This document shows positions 56,877 through 64,000 of a stretch of DNA of 64,000 nucleotides, piece after piece. Source of the DNA: Acidobacteriota bacterium (GTDB lineage: Bacteria > Acidobacteriota > Thermoanaerobaculia > Gp7-AA8); the NCBI GenBank assembly GCA_021781455.1, contig JAJXWV010000056.1, positions 25,893-89,892 on the forward strand, written 5' to 3'. The translations under genes and the position numbers were made by a program. The notes beneath the pieces are model-generated. The model was not told where the DNA came from, made no database searches, and was given only the letters and a program-made list of their open reading frames with translations. Numbering within the stretch: the first letter of the stretch is position 1; each line of letters opens with the position of its first letter.

Positions 56877-58721
56877 TCAGCGCGCTTTGCGCGCGAGCGT
56901 GACGCCGAGACGTTTGAGCTTCAGCGCAAGCCCGTTGCGCGTAATCCCTAGGATTCGCGCGGCGCGCGACTGATTTCCGCCGGCCTCGGCCAAGGCGCGC
57001 TCGATCTCATCCCGTTCGGTCGCCTCGACGCGTTTGCGCAGCGATGGGCCATTCTCGGACGCGGGGGCCGCGTGAGTTTCTGTCGGCGTGGCTGCAGCTT
57101 CCGCTGTTTCTGCGGGGGGATAGTTTGGCCGTTGCCGCTCCACGTTCCAGCGGACAGTGCCGAGGTAGTCTGAGTGCAGGATGCCGCCCGACGGACAGAT
57201 AAGAACCGCTCGTCGGATTTCGTTTTCGAGCTCCCGGATGTTACCCGGCCAGTCGTGCTCGACGAGCAGATGCAGCGCATGACGGCTCACACCGCTGATC
57301 ACTTTGCCGTACTCGGTCGCGGCACGCGTGACGTATTCCATGACCAGCGCGGGGATGTCGTCCTTCCGGTCGCGGAGAGGCGGAATGTGGAACTGCAATC
57401 CGCGGAGGCGGTAGTAGAGATCCGCGCGAAAACGCCCCTCTTCCACGAGTGCGCCGAGGTCGCGGTTGGACGCCGAAATCACGCGCACGTCGATCTTTCG
57501 CGGAACAGTCGCGCCTAACGGGAGGATTTCACGCTCCTGCAAGACGCGCAGAAGTTTTGCCTGCAGCCGTTCGGGCAGCTCGCCGATCTCGTCGAGGAGA
57601 ATCGAGCCGCCGTTGGCCTGCGCGAAAAGGCCGGGGCGTGGATCCACGCCGGTGGCGACGCGGCCGAGCACGCCGAAGAGCTCTGCCTCGAGCAGATCGG
57701 CAGGAATCGCCGCGCAGTTGATGGCGAGGAATGCGCCGCGGCGCGTCGGCCCCGAGCCATGGATCATGCGCGCCAACAGTTCCTTCCCGGTGCCGGTCTC
57801 ACCGAGGAGGAGCACATCCATCTTGCTCGAGATCGTGGCCGCGATTTGATGCATGAGCCGCTTCATCGATTCCGAGCCGCCGACAACCATGCCGGGAGGG
57901 AAGACGAGCATCTCGTACTGCGAGTGAGCCGCCGATGCAGGTGGTTCATCAGGCCCAGCGGGAGCGCCGATCAGCTTCTCTCCCATGAAGCCGAGGAGAT
58001 CCTCAGCCCACGGCGGGGACGCACTGCGGAAGTATGCGACAAGGAATTGGTATGCACGACCGCTGAATAGAATGGTCGTCTCGGCAGACTTCACGGTCGC
58101 GGTGTGCCACTTCCTCTGGCCGCCGCCGTACAGGGTGCCGCCCTGCAAGAGCGCGTCGTTCCCCGGCGATCCGCCCGAGACCGAAGCGATGCTGACGTCC
58201 CCGTTGCGCTGCACCGCGCAAAGAGCGATTGACTCCGCGTTGAGAACGCCACGCGCTTGTTCGAGCACCTGCTGGCGCCGCCGTCCGGAGAACTTGCTGC
58301 CGCCTGCCTCGATGTGGCGGATGAGGCGAAGGGCCTGCGCGGCGTCGCTTTTCGCGCGATCGTCGGCCGAGGTGTCGCTCACGCTGCCCGTGCGCGGGCG
58401 TGATGCGGTCGAGAGTGCGATCTCGACATCGGACGTGCGAGCGTCCTCGATCGCCAGAGTGGCGCGGCCGATCGTCGCCATGTCACCGGTCTTCAGCAGC
58501 GCTTCGCTCACGCGGTGGCCGCCCACGATGATTCCGTTCTTTGACTTGAGATCCTGCAGTCGGAGGTGGTTCCCATCCGTAGAGACAGCGGCGTGATGCC
58601 GCGACACGCCCGGGAAGGGGACGACGAAATCGTTGTCGAGTGCCGAACCGAGTTTCGCCTCTCTCCGCGGTATTGGCCAGCGGATTATCTCGGCGTTGTA
58701 GCGTGCGACGAGGCAGAGCAT
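56877..58721 (-). CDS. FHA-domain AAA+ transcriptional regulator with Fis-type HTH
   Basis: 614 aa. N-terminal FHA domain (about 20-95; [35 protein letters not shown]) should read phosphothreonine. A GAF-like region follows (about 130-260), then an AAA+ domain (about 285-515) with Walker A GETGTGKE, Walker [14 protein letters not shown], and [12 protein letters not shown]. The GAFTGA sigma54-contact loop is replaced by GRVATGV, so normal sigma54 activation is doubtful. A C-terminal Fis-type HTH ([28 protein letters not shown]) binds DNA. Facing a Ser/Thr kinase gene, it probably senses kinase output. Confidence 0.9.
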   Translation of the reverse strand: MLCLVARYNAEIIRWPIPRREAKLGSALDNDFVVPFPGVSRHHAAVSTDGNHLRLQDLKSKNGIIVGGHRVSEALLKTGDMATIGRATLAIEDARTSDVEIALSTASRPRTGSVSDTSADDRAKSDAAQALRLIRHIEAGGSKFSGRRRQQVLEQARGVLNAESIALCAVQRNGDVSIASVSGGSPGNDALLQGGTLYGGGQRKWHTATVKSAETTILFSGRAYQFLVAYFRSASPPWAEDLLGFMGEKLIGAPAGPDEPPASAAHSQYEMLVFPPGMVVGGSESMKRLMHQIAATISSKMDVLLLGETGTGKELLARMIHGSGPTRRGAFLAINCAAIPADLLEAELFGVLGRVATGVDPRPGLFAQANGGSILLDEIGELPERLQAKLLRVLQEREILPLGATVPRKIDVRVISASNRDLGALVEEGRFRADLYYRLRGLQFHIPPLRDRKDDIPALVMEYVTRAATEYGKVISGVSRHALHLLVEHDWPGNIRELENEIRRAVLICPSGGILHSDYLGTVRWNVERQRPNYPPAETAEAAATPTETHAAPASENGPSLRKRVEATERDEIERALAEAGGNQSRAARILGITRNGLALKLKRLGVTLARKAR

Positions 58722-58862
58722 TGGATCGACCGCATTGTTGACACGGAACCCGCAGCGATTCTATACGAGCGAAGCGCGCCGGACGCACAACGCGTAAGGC
58801 GTACCGTCGAACGATCCAGCATGCCGTCCGCGGCCGGGCCGGAAGCCCCCACTCCAACGGCT

Positions 58863-61800
58863 CTAAGCCATCGATGCCTGCGTGACCGCGCCGCCGATGG
58901 GGATGGGGCGGGCGGCGTCGGTCGTCGCACCGATCTTCGAGGCGAAGCTGGTGCGGTTGCGGATGTCGTCGTTGGAGATGAAGTGCACGTCGAGCAGGCC
59001 GTTGGTCTTGCGGCCGGTCCGGAAATAGTTGAGCTGGTCCAGGCAAAGGCTCCACGCCTCCAGCCATGCCGAGAGCTCGCGGCGCTGCGGCTCGTCGCCG
59101 TCGAAGTGGATCAGCACGTCGATGTCGCTCTCCGGCCCCGCCGTGGCGTTCTTCGTGCTGCCGAACAGGTAGAAGGCCTTCACGCCGAAGCGCTCCGGAT
59201 CGAGCAGCGCCGCCATCCGCTCGATCATGCGCAGCCGCCACTGCCAGTGCGAGTCGTCCAGCCGCGGCACTCCGTCGTACGACGCCGGAATCGACGACAT
59301 CGCCTCGACCGGTTCCGCCCTGGCCTCGTTCAACACCGCCATGGCCTCGTCGGTCTCCCCGTTCATCAGCACCTGCAGCGTCTGTCCGCCCGTCGATCGA
59401 GGCACATCGATCACCGTGATCGTTCCCGCGTACGGCGCAAAATCGGGAAGGATCTCGGGCAGCATGTTCTCGGCCGTCGTCAGGAAGGCTTCGTTGAAGA
59501 CCACGCCGCGCTCGTCCGGGTAGAGCGGCAGGTAACGGATCGAGGCCTCGACCAGGTCCTGGAAGAAGTGCGTTCCGAACGACGGCTCGGGAACGTAGTC
59601 GCGCTTCTGGCGCGCGATCTCGACGAGCATGGCCGTGTTGTTGATGTCGGAGTACGTCACGCTGACGCCGAGGCGGATGTCGCCGCGGCTGCCCCAGCGG
59701 CCCGGCCCCATGAGGATGAACTGCCGCTTCGGCAGGATGGCGTTGAGGCGGCTCACGGCCCGGCCGACGGCCAGCAGGTCTCCGCGCTCGCTCAGGTCGC
59801 CATACTTCTGCGGATCGACGTAGACGATGTGCGTGATGCCGGAGACCGTTCCGTTCGAGACGTGGCGGTTGGCAGTGAAGACGATGCGCTCGCTGGCGAT
59901 GTCGTGCGGAATCAGCGCCGGCTGCGACATCGACCCGTAGCTCTGGGGACGGCACTGCAGCAGGTAGAGGTCCTTGCCGTCGTGCGCGAACTCGATGTCC
60001 ACGGGCATGCGCAGCTCGCGCTGCAGCGTCTCCAGGATCGTGCGCATCTGCTCGACCACCCGCGTCTTCGTGATCAGCCCTTCGAAGGTCATGACCAGCC
60101 GGTCGTGTGCCGCGTCGAAGCCGAGCGGCGTCGGCTGTTCGAGGCGGTCGTCGCGCAGAATCGACACCAGCTGGTTGATCATCGGATACTCGCCGCCGCA
60201 CTCCGCCAGCAGCTCCCGCACGTCGACGGTCTCCAGAGCGTTGCTCTCCAGGTTGATCACGTCCATCATCCGCGGCGAGTAGCGGATCTTCTCGTCGAGG
60301 GTCACGTTAGGCCGGAGCGACGGCTGTCCCGGCGCCAGCAGGATGGGATAGTCGTCCGAGAGGCGGTCCACCGCGCGCGTGCCGAGGCCCGGCACCATGC
60401 GGATCAACCCGTCCTCGCGGCGGATCCGCCGCGACCACCGGTATTCGTTGTTGCTGAAGGCCACTCCCGAGAACGCAGGCATGAAATATTTGCCCACCTT
60501 CGTTCCGGCGACCTCCTGAACGAGCACGCCCATCTCCTCGTGAAAATCGACCAGCCCGTGCTCGGTGCGGTACTCGATCGGATCGGGGCCGAACGTCGAG
60601 GCGAACACTTCCGTGATGGCCTCCACCAGCGCGGTCAGCCGTTCCTGTTTCGTCCCCTGGTTCGCCAGGAACAGGCTCTTGTACTTCCCGGCAAACGACG
60701 TCCCCAGCCGGTCTTCCAGCAGGCTCGAACTGCGCACGATGACGGGCGTGTCGCCGAAATCGTCGAGGGCCACCGACAGACCGTTGATGATCTCCGGCGG
60801 CAGCGGCGAGTTCTTGAAGACGTGCACGATGTACGGGTACTCCTGCCGGACGTGCCCGATGTCCTCGTACTTGATCTCGATGATCTCCTCGAGGTCGTTG
60901 CTGTCGATGAAATTGAGGATGACGTCCGAGGTCAGATACCAGGTTCGTGGCGTACGGACGTTCGCCAGAAGCTCGGAGTCCTTCCCGGCCTTCTTCAGCA
61001 CCTGGGCGGCGAGCACCAGGCCCGCGGCCTTTCCGCCGAGCTTGCCGTGGCTGCCGGTGGGATGAATCACACGTCGCAGCAGGTCGTAGAAGTCACTCAC
61101 CGCGATGTACTGCTTGGCCGTGCCGATGAATGTCGGGTGATCGCTGAGCAGCCGCCTGATCAGGGACACGCGGAAGGCGCGCTCGCGCGGCAGGGAAAGC
61201 TCCAGTCCCTGCGGGCCAAGGTGGTGGAAACGCTCGACGGCGTTGGTGATCTCAGCCAGCGAGGAGGCTGGGTTCTCCAGGATCCGCACCAGGAACCCCG
61301 AGCGGTCCTCCTTGATCCACTTCTGGATGCTGGCCAGGATCTCCAGCTCGGGCATGGAGTGGCTGGCGATGGCGAAGATCTGTTCGCTCATCTCCAGCAG
61401 GTCGCGGCCGGTGGCGCGGACCATGGGGCGGTTCTCGTCGTTGAGGCCGTTGCGCATGGAGAAGCTAAAGTCTTCGATGATCTTGTTCGCGGCGTCGACG
61501 CCCGACCAGGCCAGGTGATAGAGCATCTTCCGGGCGATGCGCGCCAAAAGCTTCGGGTCGGTGCGGCGCAGCAGGTCGAGGATGATCCGCCACTCCACAG
61601 TCGGCGTTTCGCGCTGCTGCCGCTTTTCAAAGACCTGCCTGAGGTTCTCGTGCTGGATGCGCCGCTCCAGGCGGTCCGCAATCGTCTCGAGGAGCTTCCG
61701 CTCTTCCTTGAGAAAAGCGCCCTCGAAGGCTTCCGGCCGTCCCTCCCGGTAGCAGACGACGATGCGGCCGACGATCTCGTCCTGCATCGCCAGGTTGGTC

Positions 61801-62054
61801 TCCATGCACCAGGGACTCTCGATGAAGCCGGGCGACTGCACGACCATGTCGGCGAGCGTGATCCGCGCTTCGCACGTATCCGGATACTGCCAGCCGGCCG
61901 GGATGGCAATGACGATGCCCTCCAGGATTTCCCGCATCGTGATCCCCGGCCTGCTGAAGAGCTCTTCGACCGTGTAGAGACAGTTGAGCTCCTTGGCCCG
62001 CTCCTTCAGCGAGACCAGAAGATCGGAAACGGATTTGCCCTCTTCGTCCTTCAC
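58863..62054 (-). CDS. GAF-PPDK_N-nucleotidyltransferase fusion protein (paralogue 3)
   Basis: 1063 aa from the GTG at 62054, overlapping the upstream stop by 4 bp (GTGA) with GGAGGAGAGG before it. N-terminal GAF-like domain (about 20-155; MREILEGIVIAIPAGWQYPDTCEARITL...FLKEERKLLETIADRLERRI). A helical linker follows, then a PEP-synthase-type ATP-binding domain (GKLGGKAAGLVLA; VIVRSSSLLEDRLGTSFAGKYKSLFLAN; LYLLQCRPQS) and the C-terminal family module FILMGPGRWGSRGDIRLGV...SFGTHFFQDL. Residues about 950-1063 form a Pol-beta-type nucleotidyltransferase with FYLFGSTKNATAGPESDIDVLI. There is no phosphohistidine domain. A decayed second copy lies at 48972-49390. Confidence 0.85.
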   Translation of the reverse strand: MKDEEGKSVSDLLVSLKERAKELNCLYTVEELFSRPGITMREILEGIVIAIPAGWQYPDTCEARITLADMVVQSPGFIESPWCMETNLAMQDEIVGRIVVCYREGRPEAFEGAFLKEERKLLETIADRLERRIQHENLRQVFEKRQQRETPTVEWRIILDLLRRTDPKLLARIARKMLYHLAWSGVDAANKIIEDFSFSMRNGLNDENRPMVRATGRDLLEMSEQIFAIASHSMPELEILASIQKWIKEDRSGFLVRILENPASSLAEITNAVERFHHLGPQGLELSLPRERAFRVSLIRRLLSDHPTFIGTAKQYIAVSDFYDLLRRVIHPTGSHGKLGGKAAGLVLAAQVLKKAGKDSELLANVRTPRTWYLTSDVILNFIDSNDLEEIIEIKYEDIGHVRQEYPYIVHVFKNSPLPPEIINGLSVALDDFGDTPVIVRSSSLLEDRLGTSFAGKYKSLFLANQGTKQERLTALVEAITEVFASTFGPDPIEYRTEHGLVDFHEEMGVLVQEVAGTKVGKYFMPAFSGVAFSNNEYRWSRRIRREDGLIRMVPGLGTRAVDRLSDDYPILLAPGQPSLRPNVTLDEKIRYSPRMMDVINLESNALETVDVRELLAECGGEYPMINQLVSILRDDRLEQPTPLGFDAAHDRLVMTFEGLITKTRVVEQMRTILETLQRELRMPVDIEFAHDGKDLYLLQCRPQSYGSMSQPALIPHDIASERIVFTANRHVSNGTVSGITHIVYVDPQKYGDLSERGDLLAVGRAVSRLNAILPKRQFILMGPGRWGSRGDIRLGVSVTYSDINNTAMLVEIARQKRDYVPEPSFGTHFFQDLVEASIRYLPLYPDERGVVFNEAFLTTAENMLPEILPDFAPYAGTITVIDVPRSTGGQTLQVLMNGETDEAMAVLNEARAEPVEAMSSIPASYDGVPRLDDSHWQWRLRMIERMAALLDPERFGVKAFYLFGSTKNATAGPESDIDVLIHFDGDEPQRRELSAWLEAWSLCLDQLNYFRTGRKTNGLLDVHFISNDDIRNRTSFASKIGATTDAARPIPIGGAVTQASMA

Positions 62055-63805
62055 GCCCTCTCCTCCGGCTCGAGGATGACCCCCCGGCCGCTCCGCCCGT
62101 CGACCCGTACCTTCAGAGGCTCTCCCAGCCTGACGTGCCGCACGTGATCCGTCTCCGCAACCGCTGGCTGCTGCTCCAGCCACTTCCAGTCGACCGACGC
62201 GCGGCCGGACAACGGAATCGAGAAGTACGGCACGCGGAAGCTGGAGAGGTTGTGGAAGAAGTGCGATCCCTGGCTCAGCTCCACGTTCATCTCCGGACGC
62301 ATGGCCTCGACGATCACCTTCGCGCCGGCGATCTGCGACCACACGACAGGAATGCCGAGGGACGGGTCGGAGCTTCCCCAGCGGCCAAAGCCGATCAGCA
62401 GGTAAGGCGTGCCGCGAGCGACCAGGCCGAAGTTGATCTTCTCGAGCTCGCCCGCGATGGCGCGCGTATCGAGCGGGCCGGACGCCGCCGCCTTCGCGTA
62501 GACGACATCGCGGATGCCGTCGATCGACCCGTTGCCCATGACCCGGTCCGACGAAAGGAGTGCCCGGCTCGATCTCATGTCCGCATCGTCCACGATGACA
62601 ACGTCGCCCGTCACCATCATCGGCCTGACCTGCAGAAAACCGAAGCGATGCGGATCGAAGGTCATGGCGAACTCGATCTCCACCGGTGCACCGAGCTCGT
62701 CCTCGAACAGCTTCATCAGCGAGCGCACGAGATCGTTCACCGGGAGATCGCGGAACGCCAGAAGCATTGCGAAATCGAGAACGCGCGGACCATTGGTGCC
62801 GATGCCCATCCGGATCCGCCCCGACTCCGGATCCCAGGTCGAGGCGATCCGCGACAACGTCCCGTCCTCCTCGGCATCAGCCAGTGTTCCGCGCAGCAGA
62901 TACTCGGTCTCGTGAATCGGGTCGTGCTCCGGAGGACGGCCCATGTTCACGGCCCAGAAGGTCGATTGCGTGCCTTTCAGGAGCTCCTTCGCCGATGCGA
63001 ACGGCGCCGGCGCGGTCGGCCAGGCCGGACTGTAGGTCCAGCAGACGCCGCCGTCGACAATCGTCTTGCCCAGGCCGTGGGCCAGATTGACGACGCCGTC
63101 TTCCGGTGCGGCATGACCGCTGCGGTAGTAGCTGAAAGATCGCGCCACGCCCGAGATGTGCGGGTAGAAGCGATCGCGAAAACGCGTCCCGACCACTTCC
63201 TGGATGATCACCGCCATCTGGTCGCGTGTCTCGCCGCGTCCGGTCGCCGCGAGATAGCCGCGCGGCTCGCGAAAGAACGTGGAGGCATAGACGAGCTTGA
63301 TCGCCTCGAGCAGGCGGCGCTGCCGGTCGTCGGCACTCGGTTGATTGTTCGGGATCATCTTCGTCCGGTACACGCCTGCGAAGGGCTGCGAGAGGTCGTC
63401 CTCGAGGAGGCTCGACGACCGGATCGCCAGCGGCGTGTGCACCTGCTCGATCAGAGCGCGCAGGTCGCCGACGACACTCACCGGCAGGTCGGCTGACTGG
63501 AACGCGCGGGCGATGGCCTCGTCCGGATCGTCGGGACAGACCTTCTCGTCGAGGCGGTTGCGGCGCACGAAGTCGCCGAACACCTCCGTCCGCAGCACGG
63601 TCAGACTGGGAATGCTGACTTCGATCCGCTTGAACGAGGAGGCGTCAAAGCGCGTGGAGAGGACTCGCTGGGCGGTAGCCAGCCCGTGGGCTTTGCCTCC
63701 CAGCGAGCCGCTGCCGATGGTCTTGAAGCGATGCGCCGGATCGAAAAACTCGCGATCGAACTGCACCAGGCCGGCGAGAGTGTCGTTGTTCGAGCCGGTT
63801 GCCAT
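62051..63805 (-). CDS. PPDK_N-domain protein, minimal form (paralogue 2)
   Basis: 584 aa from the ATG at 63805 (GGAGGAG upstream). Only the core family parts are present: GSLGGKAHGLATA, RSSSLLEDDLSQPFAGVYRT, RFYPHISGVARSFSYY, GKTIVDGG, LQVRPMM, then the shared C-terminal module LLIGFGRWGSSDPSLGIPV...LSQGSHFFHNL and a closing VRVDGRSGRGVILEPEE. It is about half the length of a real PEP synthase, lacking the swivelling His and the PEP barrel. Its sequence is closer to paralogue 1 (identical arrangement SGVARS, SQGSHFF, RKGVILKPE) than to paralogue 3, with which it overlaps by 4 bp and is co-translated. Confidence 0.85.
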   Translation of the reverse strand: MATGSNNDTLAGLVQFDREFFDPAHRFKTIGSGSLGGKAHGLATAQRVLSTRFDASSFKRIEVSIPSLTVLRTEVFGDFVRRNRLDEKVCPDDPDEAIARAFQSADLPVSVVGDLRALIEQVHTPLAIRSSSLLEDDLSQPFAGVYRTKMIPNNQPSADDRQRRLLEAIKLVYASTFFREPRGYLAATGRGETRDQMAVIIQEVVGTRFRDRFYPHISGVARSFSYYRSGHAAPEDGVVNLAHGLGKTIVDGGVCWTYSPAWPTAPAPFASAKELLKGTQSTFWAVNMGRPPEHDPIHETEYLLRGTLADAEEDGTLSRIASTWDPESGRIRMGIGTNGPRVLDFAMLLAFRDLPVNDLVRSLMKLFEDELGAPVEIEFAMTFDPHRFGFLQVRPMMVTGDVVIVDDADMRSSRALLSSDRVMGNGSIDGIRDVVYAKAAASGPLDTRAIAGELEKINFGLVARGTPYLLIGFGRWGSSDPSLGIPVVWSQIAGAKVIVEAMRPEMNVELSQGSHFFHNLSSFRVPYFSIPLSGRASVDWKWLEQQPAVAETDHVRHVRLGEPLKVRVDGRSGRGVILEPEERA

Positions 63806-63921
63806 GCGCGCTCCTCCGGGATCGACACACGCAATGTACGCCTGAACGAGGGGACGCACCCGGGTGTGTCATTCCAATGGCCTTAAGTTAAGCGACACTA
63901 TGGCCGAAGTGGGAGGGTGTG

Positions 63922-64000
63922 ATGGGCGGCCAGAGGAAAGAACGAGACCTGGAAGGGTTGGGTGTGTTGGATGTGGCGTTTCCGCTTGAGGAAGTGCGGG
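63922..64000 (+). CDS. Start of a possible gene running off the window
   Basis: ATG at 63922, seven bases after GGGAGGG, opens a frame that continues to the window end (MGGQRKERDLEGLGVLDVAF...). It is divergent from the PPDK_N operon. Only 26 codons are visible, so no family can be named. Confidence 0.35.
   Translation, partial: MGGQRKERDLEGLGVLDVAFPLEEVR

Noticed and set aside
58483..60201. 572-codon minus-strand frame overlapping two real genes
   Set aside because: Alternative frame of the PPDK_N/nucleotidyltransferase and FHA genes; Arg-rich product with no motifs.
58566..62147. 1193-codon open frame on the plus strand
   Set aside because: Antisense to the PPDK_N/nucleotidyltransferase gene. 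Its protein is rich in Arg/His/Val/Asp with no domain, as expected from high-GC shadow frames. The minus strand has clear motifs.

Overview
The window is high-GC bacterial chromosomal DNA. It most likely comes from an acidobacterium. It carries two tandem secreted proteins of the 'VWFA-related Acidobacterial' type, a large TonB-dependent receptor with an N-terminal carboxypeptidase-regulatory-like domain, a secreted M28 aminopeptidase, a bacterial deoxyhypusine-synthase homologue and several FHA, Ser/Thr-kinase and cNMP-binding signalling proteins. No rRNA, tRNA, phage, IS transposase or CRISPR array was recognised. The taxonomic call is inference from gene content only.

Layout. (1) 1-6.3 kb: end-truncated M28 peptidase, deoxyhypusine-synthase-like protein and a pair of 670-aa VWFA proteins. 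(2) 6.4-14.3 kb: a minus-strand lipid-type operon (TonB receptor, SDR reductase, ketosynthase III homologue with an altered catalytic triad, alpha/beta hydrolase, acyl-CoA ligase, TetR), with a TetR-like palindrome upstream of the receptor. (3) 14.5-24.5 kb: ligand/signal and housekeeping genes (V4R-like protein, cNMP/DUF1003 membrane protein, ClC-CBS channel with MarR, methyltransferase, GAF histidine kinase with NarL-type regulator, OsmC, GNAT/ADP-forming acyl-CoA synthetase). (4) 24.6-36.6 kb: a probable low-oxygen or dormancy regulon. It has two radical SAM proteins (one with an unusual C-X10-C-X2-C motif), DUF6335 and CBS proteins, an orphan HypC followed by a formyltransferase-like protein, a Cys-rich mini-protein, an Acg-type nitroreductase, pyruvate:ferredoxin oxidoreductase, a lone cNMP-binding protein and an FNR/CRP regulator. 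GTGA-N6-TCAC-like dyads recur about 50-85 bp before most of these starts, and the regulator's recognition helix has the RETVxR residues expected to read that sequence. (5) 36.6-38.2 kb: a gene-poor stretch with decayed Cys-rich reading frames.

(6) 38.2-44.4 kb: lytic transglycosylase, OmpR-type regulator with an Hpt protein, amino-acid permease and NADP-type glutamate dehydrogenase. (7) 44.5-49.4 kb: a PPDK_N-domain protein with two receiver-like domains and a metallophosphoesterase, flanked by two inverted copies of a short palindromic MITE-like element, then a mosaic pseudogene derived from the gene at 58.9-62.1 kb. (8) 49.4-58.7 kb: a mosaic secreted lipase-like protein, a membrane Ser/Thr kinase with an FG-GAP-like sensor part, and an FHA-AAA+ regulator lacking a normal GAFTGA loop. 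(9) 58.9-63.8 kb: two overlapping PPDK_N-domain genes, one fused to GAF and a C-terminal nucleotidyltransferase.

The two most promising systems are the three-member family of PPDK_N proteins, which lack the phosphohistidine and PEP-binding domains and share a C-terminal GRWG/HFF module, and the 24.6-36.6 kb regulon with its orphan HypC-formyltransferase pair and atypical radical SAM protein.
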